Origin: Fasciolopsis buskii
Lineage: Eukaryota; Platyhelminthes; Trematoda; Plagiorchiida; Fasciolidae
Length of the DNA stretch: 64,000 nucleotides
Reading direction: 5' to 3'
Assembly: GCA_008360955.1 (NCBI GenBank)
Contig: LUCM01002370.1
Coordinates: 365,870 to 429,869, forward strand
Below are positions 62,201-64,000 of the stretch, piece by piece (position 1 is the first letter of the stretch; each line of letters starts with the position of its first letter). A model generated the notes under the pieces. The model was not told where the DNA came from. It ran no database searches and was given only the letters and a program-made list of their open reading frames with translations. The position numbers were made by a program, and so were the translations under genes.

Positions 62201-62289
62201 ATCCAACCAACGCGAACGAATAGCAAAATCCCTAAGATGTTCTGACAACACGGCAAGAATACACCCAAGAGTGTGCCCAGTTGTTTTTT
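1695..62289 (-). CDS. KCC: K-Cl cotransporter gene (SLC12, KCC branch), partial, 15 exons
   Basis: This is an electroneutral K+/Cl- symporter of the plasma membrane, which exports KCl for cell-volume and chloride control. Fifteen minus-strand exons join in frame into 791 codons, all with GT-AG introns. Ion-site positions known from KCC structures are kept: N17-I18 and G20 in TM1, Y102 in TM3, P305/T308/G309-M311 in TM6 and Y465 in TM10 (numbering of this partial product). The long extracellular loop lies between TM5 and TM6, as in KCCs and unlike NKCC/NCC, and has four Cys and four N-glycosylation sequons. TM1-TM12 are followed by about 260 residues of the cytoplasmic domain. Vertebrate KCCs are near 1,085-1,150 residues, so roughly the first 100 and the last 190 residues are not seen. 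The C-terminal phosphoregulatory threonines fall in the missing part. No stop or frameshift breaks the model. Which of SLC12A4-7 it matches best cannot be told by eye. Confidence 0.93.
1997..8138. other. KCC intron 14 (6.1 kb)
   Basis: AT-rich. No retroelement coding was recognised. Two unexplained open stretches are treated as findings: a minus-strand frame at about 7079-7370 with a Cx2C motif, and a 173-codon plus-strand frame at 7240-7761 that overlaps it. Otherwise I see nothing. Confidence 0.6.
8139..8251 (-). CDS. KCC: KCC exon 14: C-terminal domain, GLGxLRHNT exon
   Basis: Residues 654-690. [20 protein letters not shown] corresponds to the family's SxGLGGLKHNTVxMGWP block, then [10 protein letters not shown] and HKLHQFL. 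The family's Gly-Trp-Pro is Ser-Phe-Pro here. The acceptor is ctttattag and the donor gtaaga; Ser691 is split. All longer open frames across this interval are unrelated shadows. Confidence 0.91.
8252..10732. other. KCC intron 13 (2.5 kb)
   Basis: Holds one copy of the (TA)n-bounded repeat (10192-10342) and, next to it, a plus-strand coding-like stretch at 10357-10523. The rest shows no recognised feature. Confidence 0.6.
10192..10342 (+). repeat. (TA)n-bounded dispersed repeat, copy 1
   Basis: A 151-bp unit that starts attctggggcattctgcc and ends gattctattctggtgaga. It is flanked on the left by a TA tract (10169-10193) and on the right by another (10343-10360). It matches 56021-56172 with about eight differences by eye, and its last 50 bp match 20891-20940 more weakly. 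No protein-coding similarity. Confidence 0.85.
10733..10895 (-). CDS. KCC: KCC exon 13: C-terminal domain
   Basis: Residues 600-652. [19 protein letters not shown], then [21 protein letters not shown], match the KCC segments LTIVGSVxEG and KxKGFCQLVVSSSLRxG. The acceptor is tctattcag and the donor gtgagt, with Met653 split. Confidence 0.92.
10896..12831. other. KCC intron 12 (1.9 kb)
   Basis: A short TA microsatellite lies at 11521-11539. The stretch 12050-12260 is less AT-rich and may be an old repeat, but I could not match it to anything. Otherwise nothing seen. Confidence 0.55.
11521..11539. repeat. (TA)n microsatellite
   Basis: About nine TA units. Unlike several other TA tracts in the window, I see no repeat unit abutting it. 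Confidence 0.9.
12832..13031 (-). CDS. KCC: KCC exon 12: start of C-terminal cytoplasmic domain
   Basis: Residues 533-598. [20 protein letters not shown] and [13 protein letters not shown] are KCC C-terminal hallmarks, and it ends QLKAGH. Two donors are possible. The one giving gtcagt leaves a single G, which the GG of exon 13 completes to the family's AGxGLT junction. A later gtatac site would break the frame. Confidence 0.92.
15391..15483 (+). mobile_element. SINE-like short insertion, copy 1, with target-site duplication
   Basis: A 93-bp unit starting attcctaacaaggatgaaac and ending gtgaattatttcatgaa. It is flanked on both sides by the same 11 bases (aactttaattg at 15380-15390 and 15484-15494), the mark of a retroposed insertion. 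A reverse-complement copy at 32715-32811 differs at two positions. It has no coding capacity and no clear terminal inverted repeats. Confidence 0.8.
17290..17745 (-). mobile_element. RTE-like LINE remnant (reverse transcriptase, C-terminal half)
   Basis: Decayed minus-strand reverse transcriptase. [10 protein letters not shown] (YAHF at 17640-17651) stands where active elements have LEYADDIVLL, so both catalytic aspartates are lost. It is followed by RAVAPFG (family: AVxxFGMCFAP) and, after stops, a TFGYLRSC stretch matching the family's RFTYLGSC. Several stops and frame changes. It sits about 130 bp from the CR1-like remnant. Confidence 0.75.
17879..19348 (-). mobile_element. CR1/Jockey-type LINE remnant (reverse transcriptase)
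   Basis: Read on the minus strand from 19348 down: [20 protein letters not shown], then [53 protein letters not shown] and [10 protein letters not shown]. The last carries an intact YADD box (18601-18612), and the C-terminal part down to 17879 ends in a helical tail ([14 protein letters not shown]). At least one stop (before 18901) and one frameshift near the GVLQG motif break it. No 5' endonuclease region was recognised, so it looks 5'-truncated. It runs in the same orientation as the host gene. Confidence 0.85.
20891..20940 (+). repeat. (TA)n-family repeat, partial diverged copy
   Basis: Fifty bases alignable without gaps to the last 50 bp of the unit at 10192-10342, with about 12 mismatches. 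There are no TA tracts at its edges. It is an older or truncated copy. Confidence 0.6.
21126..22263 (+). repeat. 1138-bp direct duplication, copy 1
   Basis: Identical by eye to 36363-37500 (constant offset 15237). The left edge is a TA-rich tract (21095-21128). To the right, homology to the second copy continues for about 80 bp (22264-22345) but with about 11 mismatches, and this copy lacks a 35-nt insert present in the other. A 121-codon plus-strand frame (21424-21789) and a 71-codon one (22013-22228) are carried in both copies and match nothing I know, so I do not call them genes. No terminal inverted repeats seen. Confidence 0.95.
23205..23700 (-). mobile_element. RTE-like LINE remnant with mutated catalytic box
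   Basis: Minus-strand fragments [31 protein letters not shown] and [14 protein letters not shown] line up with RTE reverse transcriptase (family: VRQGC..PFLFNF, LEYADDIVLL). The catalytic YADD reads Y-A-Y-D (23267-23278), one aspartate codon GAT having become TAT. Multiple stops upstream. The open frame at 22777-23169, just 3' of it, has no recognisable similarity. Confidence 0.75.
24540..24659 (-). CDS. KCC: KCC exon 11: TM11 and TM12
   Basis: Residues 493-531. [19 protein letters not shown] (TM11) runs straight into [20 protein letters not shown] (TM12 and the start of the cytoplasmic domain). The acceptor is caattag and the donor gtgagt. Gly532 is split and completed by exon 12 to give the KCC motif IEYRGASKEWGD. 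Confidence 0.93.
25731..26240. repeat. GC-rich repeat-like island, origin unknown
   Basis: About 510 bp clearly richer in G+C than the surrounding intron, with sharp edges. Both strands are open over long parts (minus 25706-26065; plus 25648-25911 and 25919-26182), as in decayed retroelement ends. A stretch near 25957 (ctggttcaaaacctacc) loosely resembles a tRNA B box. I cannot assign a family. Confidence 0.5.
27837..27921 (-). repeat. SINE-like element, diverged copy
   Basis: On the minus strand it begins gattcctaacaagg, like the copies at 15391 and 32811, and continues alignably to gatatcac with about 70-75% match by eye. Upstream (about 27950-27961, minus) the bases agttcgaaccc resemble a pol III B box, hinting that the short copies may be the 3' part of a tRNA-derived SINE. 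Confidence 0.55.
28484..28582 (-). CDS. KCC: KCC exon 10: TM10
   Basis: Residues 460-491. [15 protein letters not shown] is TM10 with Y465, the equivalent of the tyrosine that contacts Cl-, followed by the KCC signature PSWRPRFRF. The acceptor is ggttacag and the donor gtaaga, with Trp492 split. The longest open frame over this interval is a different frame with no family similarity and is discarded. Confidence 0.93.
28583..29049. other. KCC intron 9 (467 bp)
   Basis: The shortest intron in the window, with consensus donor and acceptor. I see no repeat in it. Confidence 0.8.
29050..29224 (-). CDS. KCC: KCC exon 9: intracellular loop and TM9
   Basis: Residues 402-458. [16 protein letters not shown] is a near-invariant KCC segment after TM8. 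The loop [11 protein letters not shown] matches the family's xxKANGEPTxA region, and [18 protein letters not shown] is TM9. The acceptor is ctgtttag and the donor gtaagt, with Met459 split. It lies between the two copies of the 1138-bp repeat. Confidence 0.93.
29657..30780 (-). mobile_element. RTE-like LINE remnant (reverse transcriptase to C-terminus)
   Basis: The best-preserved LINE piece here. Minus strand in order: [41 protein letters not shown], the catalytic box, [61 protein letters not shown] and finally [16 protein letters not shown]. The tyrosine codon of YADD is TAG (30467-30469), giving stop-ADD. Further stops and frame changes occur near 30000. The 5' end with the endonuclease is missing. 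Confidence 0.88.
32715..32811 (-). mobile_element. SINE-like short insertion, copy 2 (inverted)
   Basis: Reverse complement of 15390-15486 with two mismatches in 97 bp. On the minus strand the six bases aacatt occur at both edges, which could be a short target-site duplication. It lies 17.3 kb from copy 1 in the opposite orientation, inside a different intron of the same gene. Confidence 0.8.
36363..37500 (+). repeat. 1138-bp direct duplication, copy 2
   Basis: Identical by eye to 21126-22263. The left flank is a long TA-rich tract (36312-36365). Immediately to the right come 35 nt absent from copy 1 (37501-37535), then about 80 bp homologous to copy 1 but diverged (to about 37617). Identity therefore ends exactly at the indel. 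Confidence 0.95.
38141..38178. repeat. (TA)n-rich microsatellite
   Basis: An alternating A/T tract with interspersed G and C. No repeat unit recognised next to it. Confidence 0.9.
40735..41328 (+). mobile_element. CR1-type LINE fragment (reverse transcriptase palm)
   Basis: Plus strand: [19 protein letters not shown], then [20 protein letters not shown] and [13 protein letters not shown]. It parallels the element at 17879-19348 ([28 protein letters not shown]). The catalytic box is YAND (41173-41184), so one aspartate is lost. The upstream part ([13 protein letters not shown]) is probably also element-derived but is broken. It lies opposite to the host gene. Confidence 0.78.
41600..41925 (+). 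mobile_element. RTE-like LINE fragment (C-terminal domain)
   Basis: The plus-strand frame [33 protein letters not shown] and [20 protein letters not shown] follows the RTE C-terminal pattern (RRLxVFDHRCLRxIA, EVRRRVL, LRWLGHVLRMPxxRLPRRAL). Stops occur upstream. The minus-strand frame over the same interval is a shadow. Confidence 0.7.
42585..42703 (-). CDS. KCC: KCC exon 8: TM8
   Basis: Residues 362-400, beginning [11 protein letters not shown] and ending GAGLQSLT. Gly401 is split. The open frame continues for about 100 nt upstream, and two frames there look loosely SLC12-like. The acceptor aatacag, which completes Lys361 from exon 7, is the only choice that keeps the phase and the family's RDK-FG junction. 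Confidence 0.92.
42704..47592. other. KCC intron 7 (4.9 kb)
   Basis: The region 44100-44330 is less AT-rich and may be an unclassified repeat. Open frames at 44460-44753 and 46973-47242 (minus) match nothing I know. No retroelement recognised. Confidence 0.55.
47593..47650 (-). CDS. KCC: KCC exon 7: TM7 end (58-nt small exon)
   Basis: Residues 343-360 with split codons at both ends: T|AT gives Tyr342 and AA|A gives Lys361. It encodes [18 protein letters not shown], the counterpart of the family's YLS..VLFGACIEGVVLRDK. The acceptor is ctctttag and the donor gtaagt. It is only 58 nt long and would be missed by simple open-frame searches; without it exons 6 and 8 cannot be joined in frame. Confidence 0.92.
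47651..48534. other. KCC intron 6 (884 bp)
   Basis: No repeat or coding signal recognised apart from the splice sites of the flanking exons. Confidence 0.7.
48535..48633 (-). CDS. KCC: KCC exon 6: TM6 break and start of TM7
   Basis: Residues 310-341. It begins with [11 protein letters not shown], the most conserved SLC12 motif (the TM6 discontinuity and Cl- site), followed by [14 protein letters not shown]. The donor gtatcc is not ideal. It is chosen because it leaves a single T, which the next exon completes to Tyr342, giving SIIYLSS as in the family's SxxYLS. Confidence 0.92.
48634..51771. other. KCC intron 5 (3.1 kb)
   Basis: AT-rich sequence. Several open frames of 70-134 codons overlap on both strands (for example 50808-51212 minus, 51015-51326 plus), none with recognisable similarity. 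No repeat matched. Confidence 0.6.
51772..51924 (-). CDS. KCC: KCC exon 5: loop end and first half of TM6
   Basis: Residues 259-308, starting NFFKSYY and ending IYFPSVT. Gly309 is split across the donor gtaggt. P305 and T308 are the equivalents of the TM6 residues that coordinate K+. The segment [20 protein letters not shown] is close to the family sequence before the TM6 break. Confidence 0.93.
52370..53440 (+). mobile_element. RTE-like LINE fragment (endonuclease end to start of reverse transcriptase)
   Basis: Plus strand in order: [11 protein letters not shown] with the SDH motif typical of AP-type endonucleases; a linker; [12 protein letters not shown] and [10 protein letters not shown] (family: DxxGxxxxxxxxxxDRWAEHF); then [47 protein letters not shown] and [11 protein letters not shown]. 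The RT part from 52898 to 53377 is mostly one open frame, but the element is crossed by stops and shifts and ends abruptly near 53440, before the catalytic domain. The junction continues into unrelated sequence with a B-box-like ggttcgaac. Confidence 0.85.
53971..54166 (-). mobile_element. RTE-like LINE 3' tail joined to a (TA)n tract
   Basis: Minus-strand frame [13 protein letters not shown], then [20 protein letters not shown], the RTE C-terminal end. The usual continuation (DxxxNRxQWR) is replaced by TA repeats (53971-53986). Bases 53990-54037 are identical to 63953-64000, which does continue with the normal ending. Confidence 0.8.
55491..55699 (-). CDS. KCC: KCC exon 4: large extracellular loop
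   Basis: Residues 189-257 with split codons at both ends (Tyr188 and Lys258). It holds four cysteines (C190, C210, C223, C234), as in the disulfide-bonded KCC loop, and four sequons (N205GT, N213VS, N226AT, N241LS). The end, [14 protein letters not shown], matches the family's PGIPG segment. The acceptor follows a tttttcag tract and the donor is gtaagt. The loop position, between TM5 and TM6, marks the gene as KCC rather than NKCC. Confidence 0.92.
55949..55971. repeat. (TA)n microsatellite
   Basis: Alternating TA interrupted by one C. It lies about 50 bp before the TA tract that opens the repeat at 56021. Confidence 0.88.
56021..56172 (+). repeat. (TA)n-bounded dispersed repeat, copy 2
   Basis: About 95% identical by eye to 10192-10342 over its full length, in the same orientation. 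It is preceded by a TA-rich tract (56003-56022) and followed by a long one (56174-56246). Both copies begin and end at the same bases, so the unit has fixed ends set in TA repeats. Confidence 0.88.
56174..56246. repeat. Compound (TA)n microsatellite
   Basis: Two long TA tracts separated by about 22 bp. It forms the right edge of the repeat at 56021-56172. Confidence 0.9.
59027..59256 (-). CDS. KCC: KCC exon 3: TM4 and TM5
   Basis: Residues 112-187 plus two bases of Tyr188. Contains [13 protein letters not shown] (family: N-MRVYGT), then two hydrophobic segments, and ends FVASPERSP. The acceptor is cag before AAATAC (phase 0) and the donor is gtaagc (phase 2). The frame stays open upstream of the acceptor, but that part is not SLC12-like. 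Confidence 0.92.
59257..60119. other. KCC intron 2 (863 bp)
   Basis: The open frames of exons 2 and 3 run some distance into this intron but lose family similarity at the splice sites. No repeat recognised. Confidence 0.75.
60120..60305 (-). CDS. KCC: KCC exon 2: TM2 end, loop, TM3
   Basis: Residues 50-111, 62 whole codons, phase 0 at both ends. It shows the SLC12 motifs [10 protein letters not shown] and [14 protein letters not shown], then TM3 with Y102, the equivalent of the tyrosine that contacts K+. The reading frame stays open past the donor (gtaggt), but stopping at EVFL and joining to KYMCPQ of exon 3 matches the family's EILLTYI-type sequence, so the longer reading is intron. Confidence 0.93.
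60306..62142. other. KCC intron 1 (1.8 kb)
   Basis: Around 61600-61680 (ggtcagaagttcggatctcc) and 60690-60740 there are weakly similar B-box-like stretches followed by ggtcactggtg. They could be old SINE pieces, but I cannot support a call. Nothing else seen. Confidence 0.5.
62143..62289 (-). CDS. KCC: KCC exon 1 of 15 seen: TM1 and start of TM2
   Basis: Encodes residues 1-49, starting [10 protein letters not shown] and ending LIVLMCCSC. The TM1 signature QNILGILLF carries the Asn-Ile pair of the K+ site and the Gly of a Cl- site. The donor gtaagt follows a complete codon (phase 0). The chosen acceptor is the AG at 62290-62291 behind a pyrimidine-rich tract; it fits phase 0, but the upstream exon is unseen, so this 5' edge is the least certain boundary of the model. 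Confidence 0.88.
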
Positions 62290-63669
62290 CTTCGATAAAT
62301 GCAAATAGAAAAAAGTAGAGAGATGAGAAATGGAAATAGCACAACCCGACGTGAGTGGGAATGGGCGAAAACAGCAATAAAAACACATCGAGTGCGAGGG
62401 ATGCAGAAGGAACCAGAGCCGTGCCTGAGCAGGCAGTATGATAAAGTGGGAGAGGAATCAACGCGGTAATTCGAGCACAAATTCAAGAAATTCAAGTACG
62501 TTAGCCACACGCACACACGGATTAAAAAGTATCAGTTTTGAAAACTTGCAGCACAGTAAGAAGTAAAGCTTGTACATGTCATTGAAATGACCAAATCTTT
62601 GTATAGCTTATGAATTTCATTAGTTTCGTGTCAGTTTTTCAGTTCGTTCAAAACTCTTTGATAAACATGATGAACTGACCAAAACCAAATTAAGATCCAA
62701 ATCTCAGGAAAGCTTGGGTCACCTTTTACAGCCACATTTGTGACCACTTGGTAAACGGTTTTACATTTCAAGAGACTATACATGTGAGTGTATGAAGAAA
62801 CTTCAACACAGCTCACTCGACTCACAGAAAAAGCAAAAATCTTGGACTAAACTGAAGTTGTTAAGTTTGGAGTACAAAGAAGTAATGCGTTCCTCATCAG
62901 GTCATGATGATAGCGCTACTTAGACCGGTGTTAAAACGTCCGTTCAGTAAACCCCAGAATCAACGAGCAGGAATTAGTGGGAACCGCTGACTTCACCCAA
63001 AAGCACCATAGAGGCCCGTAGACTGACACCACCACTGAAAAATCAGTTTTCTGAAACGTTCGGTCCAGGTAAACCATCTTTATGGTACGGCCAATTTTTT
63101 TCCCAGTGCGATACACTTAACATTATTTATTACCCATCACCAGTGCATTCTAATGAGATCCAACTTGAAAGAGATAGGCATAAACCTTACTTTGACCGGG
63201 AGCAACTTCATCCATTGAAGAGCCCGGTTTGCGTTAAAGATAAAACAGCTGATGAAGTTCTGCGTGCAGCGCTGAGGACAGCTTTCATCAACATACGGTT
63301 GGTATTACATGGTGTGATATTTTGTCAATGTTTCTAAACCGTAAATGATTTGACAGATCTTGAATAAGAACGCCAGATCGGAAGAGTGAACTAAGAAACG
63401 CAGAATAAACTACAGAGAGGAGTACTGACGTAAATTATTTTGAAAAGAGCAAGCAATAAATTTTGTGGCAATACGTGCCCAGAATAGTACCGGGTAAAAT
63501 TTTGGTGGCGGTTTCAACCAATTAGATTTGTTCTAACTTGGAATCTCAAACTGGCCGTGGAGTGAAGCTCATCGTTCTGAAATTAGATTGGCAAACAGCC
63601 TAGGGAAGAACAGAATCGTATTATTCAAACGATATACTAGCAATTCCACTTAAATTTATTCTGACGGCA

Positions 63670-63717
63670 ATATATATATATCATATATATATATACATAT
63701 GTAGATATATATATAAT
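63670..63717. repeat. (TA)n-rich microsatellite
   Basis: A long alternating TA tract, partly self-complementary, about 180 bp before the RTE-like tail at the window's end. Confidence 0.9.
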
Positions 63718-63899
63718 ACACCGCCTTGATAACAAGCATGTTCCCAACGCAAAAACATGTAAATGGAACGGCAGAAGAAGGATCAACAGAGGAAAAAAAA
63801 TAAGCCATAACAAAATTAACTGCTATTTTGCATTTTCACTCTACGCATTTTGCGACTTTTAGTTGTTTTCGGATCACTTCTAAGGAGGATGAGTTCTGC

Positions 63900-64000
63900 A
63901 GATAGACCACACAACATTCGCGCCATTGACTTCGGTTCTCAATCAGATCCCTCAGCGTCTCCAACCAACAATAACCCTCACCTCTAGGGCCCCAACCAGG
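63900..64000 (-). mobile_element. RTE-like LINE 3' tail, cut by the window end
   Basis: Minus strand: [18 protein letters not shown], then LIENRSQWREC, the usual end of RTE-type proteins (family: WLETLxDxxxNRxQWR). Forty-eight bases are identical to 53990-54037. The element continues beyond 64000. Confidence 0.8.

Larger units (their letters stand above)
62290..64000. other. Region upstream of the first KCC exon seen
   Basis: Expected to be the intron before TM1. I looked for the N-terminal cytoplasmic KCC segment (LALFEEE, YTNL-type motifs) on the minus strand and did not find it. It contains a TA-rich tract (63670-63717) and the start of an RTE-like tail (63900-64000). The plus-strand 64-codon frame at 63143-63337 is unassigned. 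Confidence 0.6.

Noticed and set aside
63375..63386. Twelve bases identical to the start of the common Illumina adapter
   Set aside because: Only agatcggaagag matches; the next bases do not follow either adapter arm. A chance 12-mer is unlikely but possible, and no chimeric break is visible. Worth a read-mapping check, not a claim.

Overview
The window is an AT-rich, intron-dominated stretch of animal genome. The gene content, the long introns full of decayed non-LTR retrotransposons (RTE-like and CR1-like), and (TA)n tracts next to the repeats suggest a parasitic flatworm, most likely a digenean fluke. That assignment is inference from the style of the retroelements; no species marker is present. 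There is no prokaryotic-style gene arrangement, no CRISPR array, and no tRNA or rRNA gene that I can support.

One gene dominates. On the minus strand, from about 62289 down to 1695, lies a K-Cl cotransporter (SLC12 family, KCC branch) split into 15 recognisable exons. All 14 introns between them have GT-AG ends and the reading phase is kept at every junction. The joined exons give 2373 nt, or 791 codons, from transmembrane segment 1 to well inside the cytoplasmic C-terminal domain. The N-terminal cytoplasmic exons should lie beyond 64000 (or unseen in 62290-64000), and the last C-terminal exons before position 1 (or unseen in 1-1694). The ion-site motifs of TM1, TM3, TM6 and TM10 and the four-cysteine glycosylated extracellular loop after TM5 are all present, so the gene looks intact.

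Layout, in transcript order (high to low coordinates): TM1-TM5 exons at 62.3-59.0 kb; extracellular loop and TM6-TM8 exons at 55.7-42.6 kb; a 13.4 kb repeat-rich intron; TM9-TM12 exons at 29.2-24.5 kb; an 11.5 kb repeat-rich intron; and C-terminal domain exons at 13.0-1.7 kb. The introns hold at least seven RTE-like fragments and two CR1-like fragments on both strands. All are broken by stops and frameshifts, and four of the five inspected catalytic boxes are mutated.

Other repeats are a 1138-bp block present twice with no difference by eye (21126-22263 and 36363-37500), a family bounded by (TA)n tracts, and a small SINE-like element of about 93 bp with an 11-bp target-site duplication. I found no new molecular system. 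The most interesting structure is the identical duplication, which drops abruptly to diverged homology (a possible gene-conversion tract) and brackets exons 9-11.
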